DNA of 64,000 bases from Geovibrio thiophilus. GTDB taxonomy: Bacteria; Chrysiogenota; Deferribacteres; Deferribacterales; Geovibrionaceae. The stretch's first letter is position 1. Every line of letters starts with the position of its first letter. This document shows positions 52,325 through 62,424 of the stretch, piece after piece. The position numbers and the translations under genes are program-made. The notes under the pieces were generated by a model. That model was not told where the DNA came from. It was given only the letters and a program-made list of their open reading frames with translations, and ran no database searches. The stretch covers positions 2,046,001 through 2,110,000 of the forward strand of contig NZ_CP035108.1 of assembly GCF_004087915.1 (NCBI RefSeq), read 5' to 3'.

Positions 52325-54484
52325 CTATTTCCTGATGAAAACTTCAACCGATTTATGAAGCTGATCCATGGAGTCTTTCATTTCGGTGAAGATACCGAGA
52401 AGGTCGTTAACTGTAGCGGTGCTCTGGCTGACCATAGTTCCGGAGCTCTGCACCATTTCGTTCACACTGCCGATTGCCCTGTCCCTTTCATTAAGCGTCT
52501 GCTGCATGGTGAGAAAGGTTGTATTGAGAGATTCGCCTGATTTCACGATCCCTTCAAATACTTCCCTTGTTTTCGCCATGACCTCCGCACCCTCCGCCAC
52601 CTTGTCCTCAGTGGTGCGCATATCGTTCAGGATACCGGTGATGTCAGCGTTAAAGCCGCCTATGATGTCACCTATATTTTTAGTGGCGTTGCGTGTTTTC
52701 TCCGCCAGCTTACGCACCTCATCAGCAACCACGGCAAAGCCTCTGCCGTGTTCTCCTGCCCTTGCCGCTTCTATTGCAGCATTGAGAGCGAGAAGATTTA
52801 TCTGGTCGGTGATGTCGTCTATCACACTGAGAATGCTCCCCACCTCTCGGGATGATTCCCCGAAAAGGAGGAGCTTACCGCCGAGCTGCTCAACAGAAGT
52901 GCCTATACCCTCCATCTGGTCGGATAGAACATTCATATTCTGTCGTCCGCCGGAGGTGCGTTTTTCTGTCTCCTGAGTAACTTCCCTCGTCAAATCAAGG
53001 TTGCGGCGCATCTCAAGCCCTGCGGATTTTACCTTATCCATTTCCTTAAGCAGGAGCGAAAGATTTCCCTCCTGTCTGCCCAAAACCTTTGTGAGTTCAG
53101 TCTTCTTCCTGTCGAACTGACTGAAATCCTCCTCTGTCCTCACGGAGATCTCGTATATTTTTTTCACAAGCTCATCCAGTCTTTCCAGAAAACTGTTCAT
53201 GTGGTTAGAGATGTTCGCAATTTCGTCCTTGTAGAAAACAGGGATGCGTTTTGAAAGGTCACTGCCGATGGAATTGATCTCTTTTCCGATGAAGTCCAGC
53301 CTTTTAAAGGCTATGCGGTCAAACATGAGATACAGGACGGCAAGTATTACAAGAAAAGTCAGTCCGGCGTAGAAGAAAACACCGCCGATCAGACTGCGTA
53401 TCTGCGCCAGCATCTGACTTCTGTCCATCTTGATTACGATGTCAAAGCTTTTACCCAAAAATTCCGCACGATCCTTGGAGAAGATATAGCCGTTTCTGCC
53501 TGCGTCAGTTATCTCATCGGTGAGTGAAGTTTGCGGCAGCGCGGCGAATTTCAGTGTTTCGGGATCGTCCGCACCGGCAGGCATGTTCATCAGAAGACCT
53601 GATTTATCCAGCAGGCGCAGATAGGTGTGTTCATCTATTCTCTCCGGCAGAAGCGACATTACAGTGTCTCTGCTGAGTGTCACAATGACAATCCCTGTTC
53701 GTATATCATCAGCGTTTATATGCCTAGCCATGTAGGCAACAGGTCTGCCGCCGTCAATTTCAGACGGTTCAAAGTCGGTAAAAAGTGTCTCGGTAACGGG
53801 CATTGAAAGAGCATTCCCGAATGTTTTTCCCAGAAAGCTGTCCTTGTGCACACCTGTGATAAGATTTGTTGCAAAAGCGTGGTTCCTGTCAGAAGAGAAG
53901 ATTATCACACCCTCACTGTCCACTATGTACATAGAATATATGTGATACGGCTCCATGAGAAGCCTGAAGCTGTCGTAATAATTTGAATAGACAAAGTTGA
54001 ACTCTACCGGAAACTGCATGGTTTCCATCTCGTCCAGACCTGCTATGTTTGTGTATTGCAGTACAAGCTGGCGGAAGTCCTCATCGGTTGAGAAGTCAGC
54101 TCTGTCCATCCAGTTCAGCATCTGCCTGTTTCCGGTCTTCTCAAAGAAAGCTCTGAGCCCCGGAGCCATCATCTCCGGATCAAGGGAGGGGCGTTTGTTC
54201 AGCTTGTAATAAGCAGAAGCTATGCTGTAAAAGCCCTCGGTTACGTAACCGTTTTTCGCAAAGCCGGTCAGAAACCTGTCCACCGAGCCGAGATAGCCAG
54301 TGAACCGCTCGGACATGACTTTTTTGAGTATTTCCGCCTGCTGCCCCTTACTCTTTGCAAGTTCCCCTTTTCCCTTCTGAATCAGCACCGAAGATGAAAC
54401 AAACGTAATAAGCAGAAGCGAGCAGACAAGCATGGCGCTTATCTTCACTTTCAGGCTTAAGTTTCTGATTATCCCTTTTTTCAT
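52325..54484 (-). CDS. Methyl-accepting chemotaxis protein with large periplasmic sensor
   Basis: 719 residues. Helix 1 (about 14-34), a 330-residue periplasmic double-Cache-like sensor ([40 protein letters not shown]), helix 2 (about 368-388), HAMP, a coiled coil and the hairpin [26 protein letters not shown]. It lies just behind the pst-pho genes in reverse order of transcription; its ligand is unknown. Confidence 0.93.
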   Translation of the reverse strand: MKKGIIRNLSLKVKISAMLVCSLLLITFVSSSVLIQKGKGELAKSKGQQAEILKKVMSERFTGYLGSVDRFLTGFAKNGYVTEGFYSIASAYYKLNKRPSLDPEMMAPGLRAFFEKTGNRQMLNWMDRADFSTDEDFRQLVLQYTNIAGLDEMETMQFPVEFNFVYSNYYDSFRLLMEPYHIYSMYIVDSEGVIIFSSDRNHAFATNLITGVHKDSFLGKTFGNALSMPVTETLFTDFEPSEIDGGRPVAYMARHINADDIRTGIVIVTLSRDTVMSLLPERIDEHTYLRLLDKSGLLMNMPAGADDPETLKFAALPQTSLTDEITDAGRNGYIFSKDRAEFLGKSFDIVIKMDRSQMLAQIRSLIGGVFFYAGLTFLVILAVLYLMFDRIAFKRLDFIGKEINSIGSDLSKRIPVFYKDEIANISNHMNSFLERLDELVKKIYEISVRTEEDFSQFDRKKTELTKVLGRQEGNLSLLLKEMDKVKSAGLEMRRNLDLTREVTQETEKRTSGGRQNMNVLSDQMEGIGTSVEQLGGKLLLFGESSREVGSILSVIDDITDQINLLALNAAIEAARAGEHGRGFAVVADEVRKLAEKTRNATKNIGDIIGGFNADITGILNDMRTTEDKVAEGAEVMAKTREVFEGIVKSGESLNTTFLTMQQTLNERDRAIGSVNEMVQSSGTMVSQSTATVNDLLGIFTEMKDSMDQLHKSVEVFIRK

Positions 54485-54620
54485 GTATATCCCTTCCGTA
54501 ACAGCTTTTGTTATTACAATGTTATGAATGGGATCGGAAGTTATCAGATAAATGTTAAATTAATGTAAAAGCTTGGTAATTAAGATTTATATAGTGATTA
54601 AGTAGATAAGAGACGGTTTA

Positions 54621-54650
54621 AACCATGCGGGCGTCAATACCCGCATGGTT
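54621..54650 (-). terminator. Hairpin after phoU
   Basis: AACCATGCGGG (54621-54631) and CCCGCATGGTT (54640-54650) form a perfect 11-bp stem, about 28 bp after the phoU stop; on the minus strand it is followed by TTTAAACC, a weak T-run. Confidence 0.55.
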
Positions 54651-54678
54651 ATAAGGTCGGGGGGTTATGGTCCTGAGA

Positions 54679-55353
54679 TTATTTATCGGACTTTATTTCT
54701 CCGTCCGGTACATTTTTGATAACCTTTCCGGTGGCGTAGTAATACGAATGTTCGGCGATGGTGACGGCATGGTCAGCAGCTCTCTCAAGGCATCTGGTGA
54801 TGAATATGAAGGAGACGGTTTTGTCCGCCCTGTCGCCGAATGCTGCCATGTTTTCAACAGCTTTTTTCAGAATTTTCCTGTGGAGTCTGTCCACCCTGTC
54901 ATCCCTTTCGATAATCCGGAGAGCGAGCTGCGAATCGCATTTATAGAACGCGCCTATGCTGTCTTTGATCATATTGGCGGTTTCATTCACCATTTTAGGG
55001 AATCTTTTCATGTCGAACTCATAAAGAGGTCCGCCGGCGCGCATAACTTCCTTGGCTATATCAGTGCAGTAATCAGCTATTGATTCCAGTTCGCCCACTA
55101 TATTGAGGGATGATATAACATAACGGAGGTCGCTCGCTTTCGGCTCAAACAGACCAAGAAGGGATATGCACACTTTGCTTGTCTCCCCTTCCAGCCTTAG
55201 CGCCGCCTTGCCTTCGCTGACTATTTTCTGGGCAAGTTCCTCGTCATACCCGTTCAGCAGAACGCTCACATCCTCAACGATGCCGGACACAAGAGCGGTA
55301 AGCTTGTTCAGGTTATCTTTTAGGGCTATATACTGAATTTCAGCGTTGTTCAT
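54679..55353 (-). CDS. phoU: Phosphate-signalling protein PhoU
   Basis: 224 residues, all helical, with the two repeated PhoU three-helix bundles (EKMSE-like EIDSIADYCTDIAKEV and CLERAADHAVTIAEHSYYYATG). It links PstSCAB activity to the Pho two-component system and damps phosphate uptake. It is last in the pst operon, 13 bp after pstB. Confidence 0.93.
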   Translation of the reverse strand: MNNAEIQYIALKDNLNKLTALVSGIVEDVSVLLNGYDEELAQKIVSEGKAALRLEGETSKVCISLLGLFEPKASDLRYVISSLNIVGELESIADYCTDIAKEVMRAGGPLYEFDMKRFPKMVNETANMIKDSIGAFYKCDSQLALRIIERDDRVDRLHRKILKKAVENMAAFGDRADKTVSFIFITRCLERAADHAVTIAEHSYYYATGKVIKNVPDGEIKSDK

Positions 55354-55366
55354 CTCGCATCCTCCC

Positions 55367-56173
55367 TTAACCGAATCTTCCGGTTACGTAGTCCTGAGTC
55401 TGCTGTTTGTCAGGGTTGGTGAATATCTTCTCTGTGGTGTTGTACTCCACCATCTCTCCCATGTAGAAGAATGAAGTGTATTCAGAGATCCTTGCAGCCT
55501 GCTGCATGCTGTGGGTAACTATGATTATGGTGAACTTCTCTTTCAGCTCAAAGATAAGCTCCTCTATTTTAGCTGTGGCAATGGGGTCAAGAGCCGAAGC
55601 GGGTTCGTCCATAAGCAGAACATCAGGCTCCATTGCGATTGCCCGTGCTATGCAGAGCCTCTGCTGCTGACCGCCGGAGAGGGTTGTTGCCATATTGTCC
55701 ATCCTGTCGGAAACCTCATTCCAGAGACCGGCTCTCCTGAGAGCGTTCTCCACAAGGTCATCCATGTCACGCCCTTTTCTGACTCTTCCGTGAATCTTAG
55801 GGGCATAGGCTATGTTGTCATATATACTTTTGGGAAAGGGATTCGGCTTCTGAAAAACCATACCGACTTTGGTGCGTATATCCACAACATCTATGGAACT
55901 GTTGTATATGTCAATATCGTCAAGGAGTATGGTTCCGTCCACCCTTATGCCGGGAACAAGGTCGTTCATACGGTTGAGGCAGCGCAGCAGTGTTGATTTT
56001 CCGCAGCCGGAGGGTCCGATCATAGCCACAACGTGCTTTTCGGGGAAATCGATATTAACGTTTTTAAGAGCGTTGAAGTCTCCGTAATAGAAGTCCAGAT
56101 CACGTACGGACATCTTCATTTTAAGGTCCTTCATCTGTTTGATTTTCTCAGCGGGTGCCGCCTGTATACTCAT
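55367..56173 (-). CDS. pstB: Phosphate ABC transporter ATPase PstB
   Basis: 268 residues. Walker [10 protein letters not shown], the Q-loop [12 protein letters not shown], signature LSGGQQQRL and Walker [14 protein letters not shown] with H-loop THSM. The family's [20 protein letters not shown] is present. Energises phosphate uptake with PstCA. Confidence 0.97.
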   Translation of the reverse strand: MSIQAAPAEKIKQMKDLKMKMSVRDLDFYYGDFNALKNVNIDFPEKHVVAMIGPSGCGKSTLLRCLNRMNDLVPGIRVDGTILLDDIDIYNSSIDVVDIRTKVGMVFQKPNPFPKSIYDNIAYAPKIHGRVRKGRDMDDLVENALRRAGLWNEVSDRMDNMATTLSGGQQQRLCIARAIAMEPDVLLMDEPASALDPIATAKIEELIFELKEKFTIIIVTHSMQQAARISEYTSFFYMGEMVEYNTTEKIFTNPDKQQTQDYVTGRFG

Positions 56174-56191
56174 AGGTTTAAACCTCCGGAA

Positions 56192-57355
56192 TTACCATTT
56201 GCGTTCATATTTGTTTCTGAGCCAGATTGCCGTAAAGTTCAGCGCGAGAAGAACAGTGAGCAGCACCAGTATGCCCGCCGCTGTCCTTTCAACATAAGGG
56301 CGGAGACTCGTTGCCGACCATGTGTATATCTGAGCGGGAAGAACCGTTGTAGCACTTGTCACGCCTGAGGGAACATCTGGAATATACGCCATCATGCCCA
56401 CTATGAGAAGCGGCGCTGTCTCGCCCATTGCTCTGGCAAGACCGATGATCCATCCGGTGAGTATACCGGGCATCGAAACGGGCAGAACATGATGCCACAC
56501 GACCTGCCAAGGCGAAGCGCCTACACCGTAAGCGCCGTGACGTATGGATTCGGGAACAGCCCTCAGAGCCGCTCTTGTGCTTATTATCATAACGGGAAGT
56601 GTCATAAGCGCCAGAGTGAGCCCGCCTACCAGTGCGGAGGAGCGCGGCACGTTAAAGAAGTTTATGAAAATGGCAAGCCCAAGAAGACCGAATATAATTG
56701 AGGGGATTGCGGCGAGGTTGTTGATATTCACCTCAATAAGCTGGGTGAATTTATTGTCCGGCGCAAACTCCTCAAGATAAATAGCGGTCATAACCCCCAG
56801 AGGGACACTGAGCAGCATGGTAACCACAAGAACCAGAATAGTTCCCATCATAGCGGCGTATATCCCCGCTATTTCAGGCATCTTGGAATCTCCGGTGGTA
56901 AAAAAGCCTGTGTTGAACGCAAGGCGTATCTTATCCGCACCCCTGAGATTGCTTATGTACTCGATCTCTCTGTCATTAAGCCTGTTGGGTTTGTTTTTCA
57001 TATACTGGTCAACATCACCCTTGGCAACTACCCAGAGAGTTTGTGTGGTGTTCATATATTCAGGATGCTCCTCAACTACCTGAGGCAGAATGCGGAGAAA
57101 GCCTCTGGAAAGAACATCCCTGTCGGCCTTTGAGACTGCCCTGTTGGGCATCTGGAGAGTCTCTTCATTGAAAGTGACTTCGGCTTTTATCTCAGTCTGA
57201 GAGAAAGCCGTATAGCCTGTTTTTATCATATCATAAAAGAAGAAAACAAGAAAAGCGACCGCCAGCAGAAGCGCCGCCTTGCCGTAAAGCTGAAAGCGTT
57301 TTTCCGCAGCGTATCTTTTCTTAAGTTTCTTATCGTGTTCGTTTAAATAAGCCAT
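56192..57355 (-). CDS. pstA: Phosphate ABC transporter permease PstA, extended N-terminus
   Basis: 387 residues, about 100 longer than usual. A first helix (27-47) and a periplasmic stretch (about 50-160) precede the standard permease domain, which has GVMTAIYLEEFAPDNKFTQLIEVNINNLAAIPSIIFGLLGLA and the EAA-like loop PESIRHGAYGVGASPWQVVWHHVLP. The added part resembles the DUF3333-type lead of some PstA proteins. It starts 13 bp after pstC. Confidence 0.93.
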   Translation of the reverse strand: MAYLNEHDKKLKKRYAAEKRFQLYGKAALLLAVAFLVFFFYDMIKTGYTAFSQTEIKAEVTFNEETLQMPNRAVSKADRDVLSRGFLRILPQVVEEHPEYMNTTQTLWVVAKGDVDQYMKNKPNRLNDREIEYISNLRGADKIRLAFNTGFFTTGDSKMPEIAGIYAAMMGTILVLVVTMLLSVPLGVMTAIYLEEFAPDNKFTQLIEVNINNLAAIPSIIFGLLGLAIFINFFNVPRSSALVGGLTLALMTLPVMIISTRAALRAVPESIRHGAYGVGASPWQVVWHHVLPVSMPGILTGWIIGLARAMGETAPLLIVGMMAYIPDVPSGVTSATTVLPAQIYTWSATSLRPYVERTAAGILVLLTVLLALNFTAIWLRNKYERKW

Positions 57356-57368
57356 TAGCCCGCCCCCC

Positions 57369-58604
57369 TTACTCGTAAATCTTGCGGTATCTGCGTACTA
57401 TGTACGTGGAGACAAGGTTGATGATAAATGTGAATATCAGAAGCACAAGTCCCAGACCGAACGCCGACAGAGTCGCAAGGCTGTCAAATGCCTGATCTCC
57501 CGTGAGTGCGTCAACTATCTGCACCGTAACGGTCGTCATGCCTTCAAGAGGGTTCCATGTGAGGTTAGGACGAAGCCCCGCCGCCATCACCACAATCATC
57601 GTTTCGCCCACTGCGCGGGAAACTGCAAGAAGTATGGCGGAAACTATCCCGGGCATCGCCGCGGGGAGAATAATCTGTTTTATCGTCTCGGATTTGGTTG
57701 TACCGAGAGCGAGACCGCCCTCTCTCAGACTCTGGGGAACGGCGTTTATAACGTCATCGGAGAGGGAAGATATGAAGGGAATAATCATGATCCCCATCAC
57801 AAGACCCGGAGCGAGAGCGTTTGTGTAATCGGCCTGAAGACCGAAGAAGCCGGCAACCTTAACAACCAGAGGGCTCACGGTAAGTGCGGCGAAGAAGCCG
57901 TAAACAACCGTAGGTATACCTGCGAGGATTTCCAGCACGGGTTTGAAAACCTTTCTGAAATTGTTTGACGCGTATTCCGAAAGGAAAATCGCCGCAAACA
58001 GCCCCACAGGGACGGAAACGGAAAGCGAGATAAGAGTTATCATGAATGTTCCGGCGAATATAGGCGCGGAACCGAACTCCGGCTTGGCTGCGTGCTCAGA
58101 CTCTCTGCCGGCGCCTTCAAGGAAAGCCGTGTCAGGGTTCCATGAGGTTCCGGTAAGGAAGTCTATTACGTTCACATGTTTGAAGAAAATAATTGCCTCA
58201 AAAAGAATAGAAAACACAATGCCGACTGTAGTGAGAATAGATACAAGAGATGCGGCTATCAGCAGGTATCTGATATGCTTCTCAACTATCACTCTGGCAT
58301 TTAAAAGAGGCGAAAACTTTTTGGAGGAGATGATGAATCCCGCAATAACAAGCAGGGCGGAACAGGCGAGAACCACGGCGGGCGAAATAACCGCTATTTT
58401 AGTGGTTTTCAGCAAAAGCGCTGCGAAAAGAAGCAGCCATGAAGGAACGGTGAACTTTATCACCGCATACCATGCGTAGTGACCGGGTCTTGAGCTTAGC
58501 CGCTGCTTTGAATCCTCCCATACTTTTGCCCTGTGAGCTCCGTATGCGAAAGACAGTCCAGACAGCACCGCCAGTATTATGATTATTGTAATCAGCATCA
58601 GCAA
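57369..58604 (-). CDS. pstC: Phosphate ABC transporter permease PstC, extended N-terminus
   Basis: 411 residues (TTG 58604 with GGAG upstream; ATG 58598 is also possible). About three additional helices (1-20, 48-66, 70-92) come before the canonical six-helix permease with FAAIFLSEYASNNFRKVFKPVLEILAGIPTVVYGFFA and EGGLALGTTKSETIKQIILPAAMPG. Standard PstC is about 300-320 residues. The gene is separated from pstS by a strong hairpin. Confidence 0.93.
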   Translation of the reverse strand: MLMLITIIIILAVLSGLSFAYGAHRAKVWEDSKQRLSSRPGHYAWYAVIKFTVPSWLLLFAALLLKTTKIAVISPAVVLACSALLVIAGFIISSKKFSPLLNARVIVEKHIRYLLIAASLVSILTTVGIVFSILFEAIIFFKHVNVIDFLTGTSWNPDTAFLEGAGRESEHAAKPEFGSAPIFAGTFMITLISLSVSVPVGLFAAIFLSEYASNNFRKVFKPVLEILAGIPTVVYGFFAALTVSPLVVKVAGFFGLQADYTNALAPGLVMGIMIIPFISSLSDDVINAVPQSLREGGLALGTTKSETIKQIILPAAMPGIVSAILLAVSRAVGETMIVVMAAGLRPNLTWNPLEGMTTVTVQIVDALTGDQAFDSLATLSAFGLGLVLLIFTFIINLVSTYIVRRYRKIYE

Positions 58605-58640
58605 TGCGCTCCGATGTAGTTTATGTTTTTACACAACAAA

Positions 58641-58666
58641 ACGGATCGGAAAGCTATCCGATCCGT
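58641..58666 (-). terminator. Hairpin between pstS and pstC
   Basis: ACGGATCGGA and TCCGATCCGT are perfect 10-bp arms, followed on the minus strand by TTTTGTTGTGT. It lies 25 bp after the pstS stop and would partly terminate, giving more binding protein than transporter. Confidence 0.75.
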
Positions 58667-58690
58667 TCTGCTTGTTATTTATGCTATGTC

Positions 58691-59704
58691 TTATTTCACG
58701 TCGTTGAGAGAAAGAGCCTTGCGGGCTTTCCAGTCTGCTCTGACTTTTTCTCTTTCTGTTTTAGAAAGAGGAATGAGTCCGATTTCTGTAAGGAAACCGC
58801 CTTCGCCTATCATTTTCTCAGAAAGGAAAAGATCAACATACTGCTCCATGCCTTTTACCTTGCCGAGGTGATCGCCTTTAACATAGAAGAAAAGGCTTCT
58901 TGATATGGGGTAGCTGCTGTTAAGAACGTTCTCAGGAGAAGGGAGAACACCGTTGACTGCCACGCCTTTAATTCTGTCGGCGTTTTCCTGAAGGAAGCTG
59001 TAGCCGAAGATACCGATTGCGTTTTTGTCTTTAACGAGTCTCTGAACTATAAGGTTATCGTTCTCGCCTGAGGGAACATAAACGCCGTCCTGACGGATTT
59101 TTTTGTAGGGCTTGCCGTATTCTTTGATTTTGCCTGTAGCGCCTTCCATAACAAGCTCTTCAAAGGCGTCACGAGTGCCTGAGGATGTGGGAGGACCGTA
59201 AACAAGAATGTCTGCGTTGGGAAGACTTTTATCTATATCAGACCATTTTTTGTAGGGGTTTTTTACAAGCTGACCGTTTACAGGCACTTCCTCAGCAACT
59301 GCGAGCGCAAGCTGAGCGAGTGTAAGGCTGAAATCAGCTCCGCTCTTGTTGTGAGCTATTGCTATGCCGTCATAACCGATTTTTATTTCGATTACCTGTG
59401 TTATACCTGCCTTGAGATCTGCTTCAAGCTCGCTTTTTTTGATTCTGCGAGAAGAGTTTGTAATATCAGCAGTATCAAGACCTACGCCTGCGGCAAAAAG
59501 CTTGTGTCCGCCGCCGGAACCTACTGATTCAACAACGGGAGTGGGGCTTTTTGTTGTTGCGCCGAATTCTTCAGCAACATAGCTGGAAAAAGGGAACACT
59601 GTTGAAGAGCCGACAATTCTGATCTGGTCGCGTGCGAATGCGAAACCCGCAGTAAGTGCCGTCATAAGAAGGGCAATTGCGATAAGCTTCATAGTTTTTT
59701 TCAT
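58691..59704 (-). CDS. pstS: Periplasmic phosphate-binding protein PstS
   Basis: 337 residues with signal peptide cut after AFA (about 24). The mature start RDQIRIVGSSTVFPFSSYVAEEFG and the phosphate-binding loops GSGGGHKLF and PTSSGTRDAFEELV are present. It hands phosphate to PstCA. It is the first gene of the operon. AGGTAGG is the ribosome site. The 340 bp upstream hold no perfect Pho box that I can defend. Confidence 0.95.
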   Translation of the reverse strand: MKKTMKLIAIALLMTALTAGFAFARDQIRIVGSSTVFPFSSYVAEEFGATTKSPTPVVESVGSGGGHKLFAAGVGLDTADITNSSRRIKKSELEADLKAGITQVIEIKIGYDGIAIAHNKSGADFSLTLAQLALAVAEEVPVNGQLVKNPYKKWSDIDKSLPNADILVYGPPTSSGTRDAFEELVMEGATGKIKEYGKPYKKIRQDGVYVPSGENDNLIVQRLVKDKNAIGIFGYSFLQENADRIKGVAVNGVLPSPENVLNSSYPISRSLFFYVKGDHLGKVKGMEQYVDLFLSEKMIGEGGFLTEIGLIPLSKTEREKVRADWKARKALSLNDVK

Positions 59705-60044
59705 TTCCTACCTCCGAGTGAGATGACTTCTTAGGTCAGGTATATAAAAGTTTATTTTTGTGAGGTTCTGATTACGGAAATGTCAGAAAAAAGTTAAATC
59801 GCAAAAGCTCTGTTTTCGTAAGAGAGGTTACCACTTTCTCTTGATCACACACACGGCAGGAAGTAGAATTTAATAGTGATTATACTTTTCATTATTGAAT
59901 CCTAAATTTGTCGGTAATGCCGGCTGCATACACAATTCGGACGATATTAAAAAATCATCAACTCAGCAAATGCTTAGTTATTTTTTACCAATAGTGCGTA
60001 AAAACTTTGAAGTCAATAAAACTGATTTGTAAGGAGAGCAGGGA
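59705..60044. other. Gene-free divergent gap between pstS and the propeller lipoprotein
   Basis: 340 bp, AT-rich. CTGACATTTCC and TTTAACTTTTTTCTGACA near 59770-59795 (minus strand) hint at a degenerate Pho box but do not match a direct repeat. AAGGAGAGCAGGGA before 60045 is the ribosome site of the lipoprotein gene. No RNA gene or repeat seen. Confidence 0.4.
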
Positions 60045-62276
60045 ATGAGAAAAAAACTGTTATTGGTATTTGTATTTATTTTATCACTGTCTGTGTTCGG
60101 CTGCAACGGATCATCAGGCGGGTCAAACAATGATCCGGGAGCAGGCGATGAGACTTCGGTGTATGCTTTTGACACCACCTACGCGGGTATCCGCTTCAGG
60201 ACAGATAACGTATCAGAAATGTTAATGTACAACTCGAATAATTACGGCAAAATAAACAGCTTGGCGACATCCGGCGAAGATGTGTACGCCGTCGGGGAAG
60301 GCGCTCTGTGGGTCAACGGAGTGCTTGATACAAACATCGAGGCGGCTCTGGCTGAACACAATGTCAATTCTCTTTACCTCCTTTCGGTTGCCGCCTCTGA
60401 AGACAAGGTGTATATAACGGGAACAAGCGGCAACAGGGCGCTTCTCATTGAAATAAAAGGCGTTGAAATCACATTTTTTGATCTGCCGACAGAAATCTCG
60501 GAATCGGGGCAGTCCAGCGTTCGTTCTGTTGTTGCCGGTGCTGACGGAAAGGTGTACGCCGCAGGAACATATTATGTCAATATGTTTGACCCCCGTGCGT
60601 TTCTTGTTGAAATAGACGGAAACAGCACCACACTCCTCAACATTCATGATGAATTATCCGGCGCGCTGACCTCTCGGGGATACGCTGTGACAGTCGCTTC
60701 AGACGGCAGTGTCTATATGGCGGGAGGCTATGACGACGGCAGCAACAAGGCTTTTCTTCTGAAAAGAAACGGAGGCGCCTTTTCACAGCTCACTCTTCCT
60801 GCGGAGCTTGCCGGTTTAACGACCATCAACGCCATGACAGCCGGAAATGGTAAGATTTATCTGACCGGAAGCGATTCAACGGCAACGGCATTCCTCGCGG
60901 AAATAAACAGCAGCGATACGGTTTCAATGATAATCCTCCCAGCCGCTATCACGGGTTCAGGTATTTCCAGCGGAAACTCAGTCGCTGTCGGCAATGACGG
61001 AACAGTTTATGCGGCAATCGATAACAGCGGCGGAAATCAGGCGGCTCTGGTTACTGTCACCGGAGGAACCGCGGCATTCACCGACATACACAGCTTATTC
61101 ACAGGAGCAGCATATTCACATGCCAATGCCGCAGCAGCAGACAGCAGCGGCAAGGTTCATATAGCGGGGTACCATCATGACAACTTCAGCAGTACTGCAT
61201 ACCTTCTTGAAGTAAGCAGCGGCACTCCGGCGTCTGTTGCGCTGGAAGTTCCGGATAACGCACTTGCGAACACCTATGCGTATACCATGGCTGTGGCAGA
61301 TAACGGCACGGTTTATATGGGAATAGGATACTCTGATTACAGCACATCGAGTGCTAAAGCCGCAATTATCAGGAAAAGCGGAAGTGAAACCGAATTAATA
61401 GACTTCAGCGGGCAGTTGACAGACGCAACGGACATTTATATCCGCTCTTTGGCAGTTGGAGATGATGGAAGAGTCTACGCCGCAGCATATTACTATGACA
61501 GCAGCTACGATACTAAGGCATTCGTTGCGGAAATAGACGGCAGCACTGCCGCGATCATTGATATTCACAGCGAAATCACGGGAGCCGCAACATCCGCCGC
61601 CCACTCCGTCACGCTGGACAGCGACGGCAAAATTTATACCGCAGGGCAATATGATGACGGCAGCAATAAAGCGTTTATTGCCGAAATTGATAACGGAACT
61701 GTTACAGTCACTGATCTGCACAGCGAGTTCACTGGAGCAACCTTTTCCCGTGTTAATGTCATTGTAGCGGGTACAGACGGCAAAATCTACGCCGCAGGCT
61801 ATTATCGGGACAGCAGCAACACCACAAGAGCATTTCTTATGGAAATAAACGGCGGAGCTGTTACTGTCTTTGATCTGCACGACGAGATCGCCGGAGCGGA
61901 ATCTTCCGTAGTTTACTCGGTGGCAGTCGGCAAAAATGGAAAGGTTTATGTCACAGGAGATTGTTATGACGGCAGCAACGATAAAATATTCATTGCGGAA
62001 TTGAGCGGCGGCACACTTTCACTGCTGACTCAGCCCGATGAAATTACCGGAACCGATGAGGCATACACATCCAGTATAAATGTCAGCGCAGACGGTAAAA
62101 TTTACGTCGGAGGAACTTATTACAACGGCAGTATCTATCAGCCATATCTCATTGAAATAAACGGCGGGACTGCACAGATGGCAGAACTGAATCCCCCCGC
62201 TTCTCCGAATGATTTTGTCGACATTATAACATGGGACGGATCAGGCGATATGTACTTAATGTACGTATCGTTCTGA
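60045..62276 (+). CDS. Repetitive, propeller-like surface or periplasmic lipoprotein
   Basis: 743 residues. Signal peptide with lipobox SVFGC (Cys20), a short Gly/Ser/Asn spacer, then about a dozen degenerate repeats of 50-60 residues with the theme V..dGkvYaaGyy.dgs..aFlaEIdgg....dlh.eitGa. Each repeat looks like one four-stranded blade, suggesting one or two beta-propellers. No catalytic residues known to me. Internal repeats are similar at DNA level too (for example around 60733 and 61658), so copy number may vary. Ends at a strong terminator. Confidence 0.75.
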   Translation: MRKKLLLVFVFILSLSVFGCNGSSGGSNNDPGAGDETSVYAFDTTYAGIRFRTDNVSEMLMYNSNNYGKINSLATSGEDVYAVGEGALWVNGVLDTNIEAALAEHNVNSLYLLSVAASEDKVYITGTSGNRALLIEIKGVEITFFDLPTEISESGQSSVRSVVAGADGKVYAAGTYYVNMFDPRAFLVEIDGNSTTLLNIHDELSGALTSRGYAVTVASDGSVYMAGGYDDGSNKAFLLKRNGGAFSQLTLPAELAGLTTINAMTAGNGKIYLTGSDSTATAFLAEINSSDTVSMIILPAAITGSGISSGNSVAVGNDGTVYAAIDNSGGNQAALVTVTGGTAAFTDIHSLFTGAAYSHANAAAADSSGKVHIAGYHHDNFSSTAYLLEVSSGTPASVALEVPDNALANTYAYTMAVADNGTVYMGIGYSDYSTSSAKAAIIRKSGSETELIDFSGQLTDATDIYIRSLAVGDDGRVYAAAYYYDSSYDTKAFVAEIDGSTAAIIDIHSEITGAATSAAHSVTLDSDGKIYTAGQYDDGSNKAFIAEIDNGTVTVTDLHSEFTGATFSRVNVIVAGTDGKIYAAGYYRDSSNTTRAFLMEINGGAVTVFDLHDEIAGAESSVVYSVAVGKNGKVYVTGDCYDGSNDKIFIAELSGGTLSLLTQPDEITGTDEAYTSSINVSADGKIYVGGTYYNGSIYQPYLIEINGGTAQMAELNPPASPNDFVDIITWDGSGDMYLMYVSF

Positions 62277-62310
62277 GAAAAAGACGGAATTAGGTAAACC
62301 GAAAACTGAC

Positions 62311-62339
62311 AGAGGAAGCCTCAAACGGCTTCCTCTTTT
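62311..62339 (+). terminator. Terminator of the propeller lipoprotein gene
   Basis: GAGGAAGCC and GGCTTCCTC 9-bp stem followed by TTTT. Confidence 0.85.
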
Positions 62340-62424
62340 CTGCCGATATAAATCAGACAGAATGTACTGATTTCCGCATACGCTGAGGATGACGCATAAA
62401 TGCCGTCCTTAGGGCTGTTTATAT

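Noticed and set aside
59765-59800. Pho box upstream of pstS
   Set aside because: Only one CTGACA-like half is visible, without the second half at an 11-bp repeat distance.
59978-60178. 66-codon minus-strand frame across the lipoprotein start
   Set aside because: It is antisense to the signal peptide of a well-supported gene and lacks a ribosome site.
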